A DNA stretch of 64,000 nt from Phallusia mammillata (lineage: Eukaryota; Chordata; Ascidiacea; Phlebobranchia; Ascidiidae): contig QLIY01000651.1 of assembly GCA_003260075.1 (NCBI GenBank), positions 1 to 64,000 on the forward strand, written 5' to 3'. The notes below the pieces were generated by a model. It did not search any database and had not been told where the DNA came from. It saw only the letters and a list, made by a program, of their open reading frames with translations. The position numbers and the translations under genes are program-made. Below, piece by piece: positions 49,738-61,170 of this stretch (the first letter of the stretch is position 1; the number at the start of each line of letters is the position of its first letter).

Positions 49738-50081
49738 GATACCGGAAAACACACAAAAAAGATAAAACAACATAACAGTGTAGTAATTAGTTCGAAGAAA
49801 ATCGAATAAACTAGCGGGGCATTATTTACGTAGTATGTACAAAACGTTGATTGATAAAACACTGTAGACTCTACAGTGACAACTAGTAACTTATAGTGTA
49901 AGTGCTTCTCCAATACTAATTCAAGGCCAGTTAATATTGTATTTTTCAGCAACCAACCATTTTATCAATCAACGTTTTTTACATACTACGTAAATAATGC
50001 CCCGCTAGTTTATTCGATTTTCTTCGAACTAATTACTACACTGTTATGTTGTTTTATCTTTTTTGTGTGTTTTCCGGTATC
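49738..50081. repeat. Long foldback inverted repeat (arms about 122 bp)
   Basis: Arms 49738-49859 and 49960-50081 are nearly perfect reverse complements (GATACCGG at one end, CCGGTATC at the other) around a 100-base loop. The near-palindrome CACTGTAGACTCTACAGTG occurs in the loop and again just right of the second arm. No coding content. It could be a foldback element or a recent inverted duplication. Confidence 0.8.
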
Positions 50082-50110
50082 GTCTACACTGTAGACTCTA
50101 CAGTGTAGAC

Positions 50111-50637
50111 CAGGGGCGGGCAACTTCTCCAGTCGGCGGGCCTGATATGGAAAAATGAAGTACCTGGCGGGCCGGATTCCTGAATATTTATCCAGTGATT
50201 TAAAACGGGTTTTTGACCACCTAAACTAAATACAATCAAGAACGTCGCAATTACAATACAGTCCAAACAATCTAACTGATATAACATAAAACTATTCACC
50301 ACAGAAAATTTAATTCTATACACCACAGACTTGGACACTGCTGAAACACTAACTGGGCTACACGTACGTGTGGAAACAAAGGAAACCGTGAAAGCAGGCC
50401 ACACACAAGGTTGGCAGTTATGTCGTAACAATGGACGTATGGTGCAATGGTAACAACGGCGGGAAAGTTTTTTTGTTATTAGGGAGCGTTACTGTCCGTT
50501 ACAAATAATTTGACGCAGTAAGCAAGTAGCGGGGGATTGCGGCAGACTGTGGCCGCGGACCACATTATCATGTAAGACCTGAAACTGTCTGCGGGCCGCT
50601 CAAAATCCCGTCGCGGGCCGTATGTTGCCCGCCCCTG
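50111..50637. mobile_element. hAT-like MITE, CAGGGGCGGGCAAC family
   Basis: Left CAGGGGCGGGCAACTT and right TGTTGCCCGCCCCTG are inverted, with a perfect 8-bp target duplication GTGTAGAC at 50103-50110 and 50638-50645. It is inserted into the palindromic sequence that borders the foldback repeat at 49738-50081. Confidence 0.9.
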
Positions 50638-51237
50638 GTGTAGACGATAGGCTTAAAACCTTGTTTTATTACGTGATTAATAATACATGATAGGAACCGA
50701 AAACCATGCGAGTATTATTGAACGCTATCCTCCTTTGATGCAAACAACTTTAATTGTTATAAAACAACAATTATTAAATTATATTGATCGCCGCTAAGCA
50801 TGTATTAAAATTCAACATTTTTTATTACAGATCTCCTAAAACTTCTCTGGCTCAACCTTTTCCTCTGCTGCGGTGTGAGGCACTTTCTGATAAGATGTTG
50901 TATGTGAGTTTTGGTTCAAGTTTGATTGGCAATTCGTATTTTAAATACAATGTAAACTATTAAGCAAAAGTATTTCTGCTTACCGACGTTTAAAATAGCC
51001 AAGCTATTTCAAATGGCAAAACATTGGCGTCGTGGAAAGGGACTAAAAAAAGTAATGTAAACGTCACAATTCTATCGTTTAGACTTTAATAGGTTGTAAA
51101 ACCGGTTGGTTGGTATTTAAACCTCAGCAAAGTTGTTATTTTTACTACAGCCCTTCTTTCACAGTCGAATAAAACATCACTTGCCGACCAAGGACCACGT
51201 GTAGAAATAAAGGAACAGCTTTGACATACAAGTTTGG

Positions 51238-51510
51238 AAGATGCAATGTTTAAGTAAGTCGGTAGAGCTACTAACACTGAGCTTGGGCTGGCCCCCGGCC
51301 TAAGAACTTCTAGTAGGTGACGCAAAAGAGCATAGGCGTTTATGGTGCTGACTCAGCAATTATTCTTACCATGAACCTAAATTGCTGTAACAGCACCATA
51401 AACGACTGTGCTCTGTTGCGCCACTTATCAGAAGTTCTTAGGCCGGGGGCCAGCCCAAGCTCAGTGTTAGTAGCTCTACCAAATAAGTCACGAAACGTGG
51501 CAATCATCTT
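51238..51510. repeat. Foldback inverted repeat (arms about 120 bp)
   Basis: Left arm 51238-51356 and right arm 51385-51510 are reverse complements, with cores GGTAGAGCTACTAACACTGA and the matching TCAGTGTTAGTAGCTCTACC, plus a GGCCGGGGGCCAG segment. The loop is under 30 bases. Capable of a stable hairpin; no recognised element. Confidence 0.8.
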
Positions 51511-53844
51511 GCTTCCATTTGCCAAGAAATTTTTGCGATTTTATTGCAATTTATCCAATAACAAACAGAAATTGACTTCAAGTGTTTTTAATACATCGAT
51601 GTTAAGTAAACCATTCAAAAAAGGGGACGCAAAAAACTTTGATTTTGTCCCATAGTGGCGTATCCTCGTAATAAAAATGTGACTTATATCTGTAAACACA
51701 AAAATTTCGTTTGCTGAATTTGGATAAGGAAACCTACATTTATATTCCGTGTTTATTAATCTGTCTAACCTAAACAAGATCAGTTAAACTTAAACATGTA
51801 ATTTATTCATGAATATAAAAAAAGATATAGATTTTTTGGCGATAATGATGTTTGGTATGTAAAGTACAAAGACATTGACTTGTGTTATCAATAAACCACA
51901 TAAATCTTGAAAATTTGGCACATATCGGATAAACGTCAAAACTATGTTGGGCGACCGCTTAGAAAGTTCAGGATGAGGGCTGGTGGTTTTTTTGTGTGAC
52001 AACAGTTAAAAGTACACATATTGAAAGCTTCTGGTGCCCACAAGGTTATAAACCCATCTTGTAAAACTGTCATTTTAATTGAAGAGCAGGAAAATTGTTA
52101 CTGTGTTTACCTGTGGTATCCCAGTAAGACGAAGAGCTTTGTATTCTCGATGTTTTTGCTGAAATTAAATGTCACATAGACTCGGTCCTGTCCTGACTAG
52201 TTCAATCAATTTACTGTTTCTGACGGTTCCACAAATTTAATTTGGTCATATGATTTGGAAATTTTGCACAAAAGAATGCAACAAAAAAAGACTTTATTAT
52301 TGACATAGTATTGTATAAAGACTCGAGCATCGTCCTTGGTGTGTTAGTTTGAGAAACAGAGAAAAGCACAGTCGAGAAAAGAGAAAAAGAAACAAGATAA
52401 CAAAATGTATTTGTATTTTGTCTTGCTTTTTGTTGTTTGCGGCTTACTTCCAAGTGCCAGGTAATCACGTACGTGTTCGATTTTCAACAAAGTTTCTTGT
52501 CGAAACATTGGCTGAAGGACATAAATATTCCATTAATAAAATCAAAACGAGTTTTAGAAATACGGCCTTTAAATTTTATAAAGCTAGTTTTTGAACCTTA
52601 AATGATATGGCTAAAAAACAGATTGAAAATAAATAAATGCCCTTTGCCATTGTAAGTGTTGTTACTTGATTAATCTCTTTTCTTACAGCACACAGTCTGT
52701 TGATTTGACTTTGGTGCCTGATGCGAGTGGTGAAGACGTTGTGGATGCATCGATTGCAAAACTTGAAGCACTTAAAGTGTTTCCAAATGACTTTGGATTG
52801 ATGAAACGTATTGCTTTAGTCGAAACAAATTTTGGAATGAACATTACCAACACAATGGGTGGTATTTGGAAAGTAAGTCTCATAACCACTGCCCAGTTAA
52901 AATTAACTTGGCTTAGTTAAAAATTAAATTCAAAAAGTTTTTAGATCTTCCCTGCAATCCTTCTTGTTTTTAGATTACCTCAAATATTGGTTCACAACTG
53001 TCTGCCACGAGTGCCCAATCTTCTTTATCTGCTTACCTCGATCAAACGAGAATCGCTTTTGGACCAAACGTTACAAACTTTAACAATTCTGACTTCCGGT
53101 AACTTGTTGCTTGTTTTTATCTCACCATAAATTTGACGCCAAACGCCATGGTCCAAGAAATGTAAAGATAAACTGCAACGATTGTTTAAAAAGCCTTGAA
53201 AGTTTGTTAGTACGCTAAGTTGGCCAATAAAGATGTTACAGTGGATGTTTGTAATTTTTTTCCCACTAAGATTGGCATAACGCCTCTGGGCTAATCGAGT
53301 AATGAACGTATCTGTAACAGTCTGTTCATTTTAGCTGAATTATGATAAAATCGGTACAACGTTAATAATAGGCCTGTCCTACCATAATTTTGACATAGGT
53401 TACATGTGGGAAATTTTGGAACATGAAAAATTGCGGCTCAAACGTAAACGAAATTGTTCAGATATTTTTTAAACCGTTCTTTCAATATAAAACGTTAAAA
53501 GTTAAAATTGTAAAGTAATCTTAATTCTCACAAAAAGAATCCAACAAAATCTTTAGCGTTCCTCTCAAATCTGCTCTTGCTGCTCGTCTCTACCTGCAAC
53601 TGATAAATGATGCCAGTGGAAACGTACCGGTGGAAATCGCTCAACAAGCAAATTGGTGGGCAACAAACTACAACCTTCAAGGAAACGCACAAGACTTCGA
53701 GACTCGCGTGATTTCTTATGAAAACGCATTAAGTAGGTTCGCATTTTTCGGTTATAAAACAACAGTGATGTAATTATGCCAAAATGACTTTTGGTTGCAA
53801 CAAACTAATTAGGAAAAGGAGAAATGCTCAACTGAATACACTTA

Positions 53845-54499
53845 CCGTATATACTCGCCGATAGGCCGCGCCACCGTATAGGTCGCACTATTAGTTTTGT
53901 GTTAAAAAAGTTTAATTTAGAGTTGACTCGCACATAAGTCGCACTGAAAATCTAGGGATTTAAAATGCCCTTTCCATAGCTTTTTTGCATAGATAACCTG
54001 TGCAATTGGTTGTTTTTTTAGCATTGAACTGCAATGCATTGAAACCGCAAAACCATTTTTTCTCAACAAAGCGGGAAAATCCAACGCACGCTGAGCGGTC
54101 GCATGTGCGTGTGCGCTCATGAAACTGTCTCGCATTGGTATGTGCGTGCACGAGCGCATGCACCCGTATTCGATAGAACCACAGTTGCAATAGCACATTT
54201 CCACTACAATTCGCGTCTATAACGCGCATCCCTAATTTTTTATTGAAAATTAGGACACAATTTTGCGCGTTATACTCGAATAAATACGTTATATCCGCCC
54301 AATGAGCCGAACCCAGAAAATACGGTACTTGCAATAGCCGAGAACTTTCAATTTTGTTCCGACTTGGTGGCGATTTGCACTTATGTCGAGCGGATTNTTA
54401 GTATGAAATTTTGCGCGCTTATGTCGAGCGGATAGGTCGCACCTATATTTAAAAAAATATTTAAGGAAAACGTTGCGACCTATCCGCGAGTATGTACGG
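53845..54499. mobile_element. TA-flanked MITE in V5 intron 4
   Basis: Left CCGTATATACTCGCCGATAGG and right CCTATCCGCGAGTATGTACGG are inverted with two or three mismatches, flanked by TA on both sides. The interior repeats TAGGTCGCA-type motifs. The N at 54397 lies inside a duplicated segment. No transposase frame. Confidence 0.8.
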
Positions 54500-55763
54500 T
54501 AACTTATTTGTTTAGGTTGCATCGTTTCATAACTTGACATTTGGTTGTTGGTGGATGGTTCGGGCAGCATTGGACCAAGTAATTTTCGAACAACATTGCA
54601 GTTTGTCGCAAATCTTTCATCCGAGTTTTCAATTGCACCTGACGCTGTTCGCTTCGGTTTCTCGGTTTATTCAAGTCGTCATAATTTTATCAGTCACTTC
54701 AACGAGCATACAAACAACACCGTGTTTGTTAACACGGTACTTGCAACTGCATATCCCGGAGGTTGGTTTTATTTGTGCAAACTGACTACAATCGTTTTGT
54801 TACCTTTTTTTGTAACACAGGAGGAACATTCACTGGAGATGCAATATCTGAAGTTGTACAATATGGTTTTAATGAGACTTTCGGTCTCAGGCCACTTTCA
54901 GCAGGAGCTCCTCGAGTTCTGGTTGTTCTTACTGATGGGCAGAGTGGAGACGATGTTGTCGCTCCCTCAAACATGGTGAGCTTTTATCGAAGAGGTCTTT
55001 ATTAGTTGCTAATTCTGAGTCTATTAGATGGAAGTTGTAAATACAACACATGTTGTTGGGAAATAGCACAGATAAACCGAGGCTTACATAAATTTTAGAC
55101 CCGAGATCAAGGAATTATTGTTTTTGCTGTTGGGATCGGAAGTGGAATAGATAGAACAGAACTGGAGGAAATTGCTGGCACTCCGACTTTTGTATTTGAA
55201 CTAAACGTCTTTAGTCAATTGTTAAGTTCACTTAAAGGTCAACTTAATTCTGGTGTTTGCATGGCTTCCGCCGAAATACCGGTAAGGGGTGTGAATGGAA
55301 TAGACCATCAAATTGTTTTTCAGTGATTTGTTTCAAGGACAACACAACAGTTGAAGTGATCGTGCCACCAGGAAATACATACTACTCAAGTGTTCAGCTC
55401 CCCAATAACGGATCAGTCGAGCTTGAATTTCGTGTTCCCACCGGTAGTGGATCAGGCATCGTTTATATTTCTGGAACGGTTTCACATCCCAGCTCGGCTG
55501 TGTACGACTTCTCTATCATAATTTTGCCCGTGAGTAATTCATCATTCTCTGACCACAAGCAAACTGCAACTCAAACAATAAACAGCAATGTCGCCAAGAG
55601 CTTTTGTTTTGCTAAGATCGTGTTTGATAAATGCAATTAATACTAATCCACTCATATTGCTAACAGGGGACAACTATTATTACTATAAACACTGATGACC
55701 TGAATTTGGGCTTGGTGTTGGTCGGAGAACAATCCAGATCACGTAGAGCAGTTGATGCTGAAG

Positions 55764-55993
55764 TTTTTTTTTTTTTTTTGTTTTTTTTTTTCACGGGGTT
55801 CGAACCCAGGACTATCCCGGGGACGAATCCCGATCAGGGTTTTTTATGTCTGTATATGGGTCAGGCGCGCCAGACCATTCGGCCAAGTTCCTNGTTCGAA
55901 CCCAGGACACTCCCGGGGACGAATCCCGATCAAGGTTTTTTTTATGTCTGTATGTGGGTCAGGCACGCCAGACCATTCGGCCAAGTTCCTGCC
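55764..55993 (-). mobile_element. tRNA-derived SINE inserted in V5 exon 9
   Basis: Read on the minus strand it starts GGCAGGAACTTGGCCGAATG with an A box (TGGCCGAATGG), has a B box (GGTTCGAACCC), and ends in a long A-rich tail (poly-T at 55764-55791 on the plus strand). It is flanked by a 15-base target duplication, CAGTTGATGCTGAAG, at 55749-55763 and 55994-56008. The head resembles a Leu/Ser-type tRNA. The N at 55893 joins two overlapping copies, so the real element is shorter. Confidence 0.88.
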
Positions 55994-56646
55994 CAGTTGA
56001 TGCTGAAGTTGGCAGCAAACCTTTGTACGTTGCCCTAAAATCGACTAGCGACGAATCTCTTCAAGTCGACTTTCAATCTACTGGAAGTCCTGTCAGAGCT
56101 ACTGTAAGTGAATAAACCTTGTTTATTGATTCAGCCGTTTACTTGTGGTTTTCGACAAAAATAAACTCAACATATTTTGCGTTGGTTTATTACTTTGTCG
56201 GTCATTTACAGTGCGTGTGCTTCACAGTAACTGACGTCACATGTAGTGTGTATTTTGATTTTTCGTGTGTTGATAAATAAGATCCTTTTTATTATTTACT
56301 GAACTTAAAAATGTGTTATAGGTTAACACCGCCCCAACACCTACGACCACACCAAGTGCTGCTTCTTACATCAAGTTTTATTCGCCAGTACTTGTGCTTA
56401 GTTCTGTTTTCGCAATGCTATACACAAAGTAGGTGCGAGGAAACGGATCCAATAACAATTTATTGACTATAGCATCCATTAATTTTTATTGCGTTGTATA
56501 TAGCTTTTCGCCATACAAGAATGTTTTATTGGGTCTGTAAATAATGGCAACTTCTAACATAATCTTAATTACAAATCAAACGGTAGGAAGTAAGTTTGTT
56601 ACATTATGTGTATTAAGGTTTACTTTCGAGGAGCGGCCGATAAATC

Positions 56647-56652
56647 AATAAA
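56647..56652 (+). terminator. Possible polyadenylation signal of V5
   Basis: AATAAA about 215 bases after the V5 stop. Confidence 0.4.
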
Positions 56653-57204
56653 TCATAAATCACATGACAATATTATTTTTTTCAAGGCGTAATGCAGTTG
56701 AATATGGTTTATTACGGAAGTCGCTTTGCGTGGTTGCTTTTTGAGTTAGTCTTCAATGGTATTTAAAAGTTATTTTTAACACACACATTAAAAATACTGT
56801 ACTTTACAAGATGATCGACGAATATAAATATACCGTAATGAAGAATCGACTGTGTAATATTGTGAAACGTTGGCCCCAAACTTAACGTTGGTCCCAAACG
56901 TAATCACAACGCAACGCAACGTCTATAATAATAATAAAAAAATGTATATTGTTTAACCAGCCAAACAGGAAATACGTCAATACAGACAACTTATCAAGTT
57001 CAGTGTGTTACAAAAGCAAAGTGCTGGTCTGTTCATGTGATCTTGTCCAGGCATTAAACAGAAGGCAACTTTTACGATCTTGTGTTGTTAATTTTGCTGA
57101 TATAACTTTACCTGGTAGATCATTTATTAAAACCAAAATCAGCAAAGTCGTATCAGGCCGTACTAATTTTTCATGTTAATTGTCGGTCCCTTTACTGTTT
57201 ATTG

Positions 57205-57251
57205 CAGTGGTTCTCAAACTTTTTGAGCATGCGACACATTAAAAAACTATA
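57205..57251. mobile_element. Left end of a hAT-like MITE, truncated at a placeholder
   Basis: CAGTGGTTCTCAAACTTTTT is a typical left terminus. The element is cut by the poly-G run at 57252-57261. The related sequence near 57600 lacks it and may represent the empty site. Confidence 0.6.
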
Positions 57252-57261
57252 GGGGGGGGGG
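57252..57261. other. Poly-G placeholder with duplicated flanks
   Basis: The first G-type run of the window. The sequence after it (57262-57620) repeats that before it (from about 56795) with a few percent divergence. Confidence 0.8.
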
Positions 57262-58650
57262 ATACTGTAATTTACAAGATGATCGACGAGAAGAAATATA
57301 CCATAATGAAGAATCGACTGAGTGATGTTGTGAAATGTTGGCCCCAAACTTAACAACTCCAACCACTTAACTGCATACAATCGACCAATCACAGCGCCGC
57401 GCATAACGTCTATAATAATAATAAATAATTAAATATATATTGTTTAATCAGCCAAACAAAAAATACGTCAATACAGACAACTTATCAAGTTCGGTGTGTT
57501 ACAAAAGCAAAACGCTGGTGAGTTCACAGGATCTTATCCAGGCATAACCAAAATCAGCAAAATCATTTCAGGCCATACTACTTTTCCATGTTATTTTTCG
57601 GTCCCTTTACTGTTTGTTGTGTAAAATAAACAGATATTTAAGGGTAAAACTGCCAACTACTTTAATTTCATGAAATCTTTGTGAAACCTAGATCAGAACA
57701 GTTTTAACAACGTTGGTACAGCGTTCTTGCATGCGTGCCACTCTAGGGTTGTTTGTAAGGGAACATACAAAAAGAAATTTGTTTTTTCATAAACGCTCAC
57801 AAACAAAGCAAATTGAAGATAGATTGTTTCCACCAGTAAAGTGATGTTATAACTTTCCTGAGAGGGCTGTGAGCCTGAGGTTGTCGACCCCTGTTTTGGA
57901 GAAAAGATTTTATATATTAATGTAAATGAGCAACAGTAGTGTAAGCGAGCAACTGCTGTGAGTGACAAGTAATGTACCAAGTGTTGTTTTACAATACCGG
58001 GGCATCTACGCATTCGACTCCGGTCATGTGCGCTCACCCATCAGTGCGAACCCAATTACATCACACATGACATGATATCACTGCATGGGCTTGAATCAGC
58101 AGAGTGGCGTTACATCCTGATCTAATTGTTGCAGGAAACATTGCAAAGTCAACGAATCGTTTTATGCTATATGGAAACATTGCAAAGTCAACAAATCATC
58201 ATATGCTTTATAAGTTATAAATATCTATAGAGTTGGAAAATATTTGGTTTAAGTTGATCGTCAGTTAGAGATCGGTACAAAGTAGGGTAGTTCACTTGGT
58301 TCAAGCTAAATTTATATTTCGTAATTATTAATCAACGTTAGCTTTACTTGCGGGAGGAATTGGGTCTTAAAATATGTTGTTGGTGGTTTCAAAATAAGTA
58401 ATATGGTGGTTTCAAATCAAAACACGCTTTTTCGGTTTTATACGGCAGTGTTTTCTTACCATTAAGCTAGTGACACACTACAGTGTCTTAAAACTTATCC
58501 AAATTTACTTAGCTATATCATGCGTGAATCGCTTTTACTTTTTTGTTTCAAAAGTGCATGGCAATGTTGTTTTTCTGATCTAAAGTTGCTGTTTACGTAC
58601 TTTGGTACAAACAAAAGAAAAATAGAGGAGAGTAGAATGAGAACAAAAAA

Positions 58651-59648
58651 ATGACAATCTACTTGTATCTAGTCCTCCTCTTATCTGTTACCAACATACT
58701 GATAATACCAATATCCAGGTAAACATACAATGTTTATTTAATTCGTATGGAGTTTTATGATATTTTGTACCTAATTGTAATTTGATTTTAGGTAATTTTA
58801 ATTGTTTCATTTTATTTACAATTGTATGATACTTTTAGAAATCTTTCGTTTCGCAGAGCACAGTCCGTTGATTTGACTTTGGTGCCTGATGCAAGTGGTG
58901 AAGATGGGGGGGGGGGCGGATGCATCGATTGAAAAACTGGAAGCACTTAATGTGTTTCCAAATGATTTGGGAATGATGAAACGACTTGCTTTGGTTGAAA
59001 CAAATTTTGGAATGAACATTCTCTACCCAATAGGTGGAATTTGGCAAGTACGCTTATCATCTATTTTCTATTCGGTTTACTTTCAATACGTTGCATTTCC
59101 TCTTGGATTTAGAATGAATTGCCTATTTTTTTATTAGATATCTCCACTTATTTTTTCACAACTGTCTGCCGAAAGGACATTGTCATCTTTATCTGTTTAC
59201 CTCGATTCAGCGAGAAATGTGTTTGGGACAAACGTTACTGACTTTTACAGTTCCGACTTCCGGTAGAGTTGTTACACGATTTTTACCGTTCAGCCTTTTA
59301 ACGCTTATCTTTCAAGGAAAGTTAAAAAAAGCTCAGACGCAATAATTTTGGAAATAAATATAACAAAACGGTTATTTCTGCAAATTTTGAAACCACTGCA
59401 AAAGTTATTTACATACATGCAACACTCACCACCAAACGTTTGCAGTCCAAATTAAAAAAAAAATACGCACAATTTTAGGCTTCCACTTAAATCTGCGCTT
59501 GCTGCTCGTCTTCACTTACAACTGATAAGTGGTGCAAATGTACCAATCGAGATCACCAAACAAGCAACATGGTGGGCAAGGAATTACAACCCGCAGAGAA
59601 TTGCTCAAGAATACGAGAATCGCGTGATTTCTTATGAAAACGCAGCAA
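58651..59648 (+). CDS. V6: 5' half of a lysozyme-like plus vWA family member (exons 1-4 only)
   Basis: Exons 58651-58718 (signal peptide MTIYLYLVLLLSV), 58857-59047 (interrupted by a G run at 58906-58916), 59138-59262 and 59479-59648. An upstream ATG at 58637 opens a five-codon frame that ends before the chosen start. Visible motifs are RLALVETNFG, GGIWQ, SALAARLHLQL and WWARNYNP. The vWA exons never appear. After 59746 the sequence breaks at placeholders and restarts with a second copy of the V6 upstream region. V6 and V7 are near identical through promoter, exons and introns, so V6 may be the other allele of V7's 5' half. Confidence 0.65.
58906..58916. other. Poly-G placeholder inside V6 exon 2
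   Basis: The run replaces the few bases between the codons for SGED and those for DASIEK. V7 and V2 are broken at the same place in this exon. Confidence 0.8.
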
Positions 59649-59745
59649 GTAAGTTTAATTAGTACAAACAAATTATCAAAAAGGGAAATGCATAACGGTA
59701 AGAATCATTCAGGCAAAACGTACAGGTTACGCATATTTTGCAACA

Positions 59746-59855
59746 GGGGGGGGGGCAATTAGTACAAATAATTTATCAAAAAGTGAAATACATAACAGTA
59801 AGAATCATTCAGGCAAAACGTACAGGTTACGCATATTTTGCAACAGGGGGGGGGG
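59746..59855. other. Two poly-G placeholders with a duplicated intron segment between them
   Basis: G runs at 59746-59755 and 59846-59855 bracket a second copy of the V6 intron 4 start (AATTAGTACAAATAATTTATC). They mark where V6 stops and the V7 upstream copy begins. Confidence 0.8.
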
Positions 59856-59935
59856 TCCATCAGATTTTTTGGGGGTACGAAGAATGCTCGAACCTGACAA
59901 AGGGGTACGAGCAGCAAAAAGGTTGGGAACCCCTG
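59856..59935. mobile_element. Right-end fragment of a hAT-like element
   Basis: It ends in AAAAAGGTTGGGAACCCCTG, the complement of a CAGGGGTTCCCAACC terminus. The left part is lost at the G run. Confidence 0.55.
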
Positions 59936-60549
59936 CTTTAAACAACGTTGGTACAGCGTTCTTGCTTTCATGCCATTCTAGAGTTTGTGGTGTTTTCACT
60001 TTCCTGAGAGGGCTGCTGGCCAGAGGTTGTGGATCCCTGTTTTAAAGAAAAGATTTCATAGACGAATGTAAATGAGCAGCAGTATAGAGTAAGCAAGCAA
60101 CTGTTGTGAGTGACAATTAATCTACCGAGTGTTGTTTTACAATGCCGGGGTATCTACGAATTCGACTCCGGTCAAAGCGCTCACCATTATCAGCGCGAAC
60201 CCAATTACAGCACACATAATATGATATCACTGCATGCGCTTGAATCAGCAGAGTGGCGTTACATCCTGATCTAATAGTTGCAGGAAACATTGCAAAGTCA
60301 ACGAATCGTTTTATGCTATATGGAAACATTGCAAAGTCAACGAATCATCATATGCTTTATATAAATATATATAGAGTTGGAAAATATTTGGTTTAAGTTG
60401 GTCGTCAGTTAGAGATCGGTACAGAGTAGGGTAGTTCACTTGGTTCAAGCTAAATTTATATTTCGTAAATATTAATCAACGTTAGCTTTACTTGCGGGAG
60501 GTAATTGGGTCTTAAAATATGTTGTTGGTGGTTTCAAAATAAGTAATAT

Positions 60550-60581
<32 letters not shown>

Positions 60582-60830
60582 GTTTTATACGGCAGTGTTT
60601 TCTTACCATTAAGCTAGTGACACACTACTACAGTGTCTTAAAACTTATCCAAAATTACTTAGCTGTATCATGCGTGAATCGCTTTTACTTTTTTGTTTCA
60701 AAAGTTTTATCTTATTGAGTCACGTTGTATGTCGTGCATGGCAAGGTTGTTTTTCTGATCCAAAGTTGCTGTTTACGTACTTTGGTATAAACAAAAGAAA
60801 AATAGAGGAGAGTAGAATGAGAACAAAAAA
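59936..60830 (+). repeat. Second copy of the V6/V7 upstream region
   Basis: This repeats about 57700-58650 closely, including CACTTGGTTCAAGCTAAATT and the AATAGAGGAGAGTAGAATGA leader. It is interrupted by a 31-base G run (60550-60580). It holds the V7 promoter. Duplicated haplotype or recent tandem duplication. Confidence 0.75.
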
Positions 60831-61108
60831 ATGACAATGTACTTGTATCTAGTCCTGCTCTTATTTGTTAGCAACATAGGCTACTGATGATACCAATATC
60901 CACGTAATTTTAATTGTTTCTATTTATTTACAACATACAATATTTGTTTAATTTGTATAGCGTTTTATGATATTTTATACATAATTGTAATTTGATTTTA
61001 GGTAATTTTAATTGTTTCTTTTTATTTCCATTTGTATGATAATTCAAAAATCTTTCGTTTCGCAGAGCACAGTCCGTTGACTTGACTTTGGTGCCTGATG
61101 CGAGTGGT

Positions 61109-61110
<2 letters not shown>

Positions 61111-61169
<59 letters not shown>
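61111..61169. other. Poly-G gap placeholder inside V7 exon 2 (59 bases)
   Basis: Comparison with V3/V4 shows about 11 exon bases are missing here, so the run length is unrelated to the real gap. Confidence 0.85.

Positions 61170-61170
<1 letters not shown>

Larger units (their letters stand above)
45290..52404. other. Gene-free spacer between V4 and V5, rich in MITEs and foldback repeats
   Basis: No exon of the V family or of another gene is recognisable in these 7 kb. The identifiable content is three hAT-like elements and three inverted-repeat structures, listed separately. The rest is AT-rich sequence without a clear signal. Confidence 0.6.
52405..56432 (+). pseudogene. V5: lysozyme-like plus vWA family member with nonsense codon and SINE insertion
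   Basis: Exons: 52405-52460 (signal peptide), 52689-52872, 52974-53098, 53557-53732, 54516-54761, 54821-54975, 55099-55281, 55338-55529, 55667-56103 (interrupted) and 56322-56432. Splice sites and phases match the family. Exon 5 has an in-frame TAA at 54530-54532, five codons in, where other copies read Lys. Exon 9 contains a 230-base SINE with a duplicated target; without it the exon has the family length of 192 nt. Exon 2 encodes RIALVETNFG but GGIWK instead of GGIWQ. MIDAS residues (DGSGS, GGTFTG, VVLTDG) and SRSRR remain. The stalk is short (TPTTTPSAAS) and the hydrophobic end VLVLSSVFAMLY is followed by TK. Exons 1-2 resemble V3/V4, exons 3-4 and 7-9 resemble V6/V7. Confidence 0.8.

Noticed and set aside
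60550..60580. G-quadruplex-forming G tract in the V7 promoter
   Set aside because: The corresponding place upstream of V6 has ordinary sequence, and the run fits the placeholder pattern.
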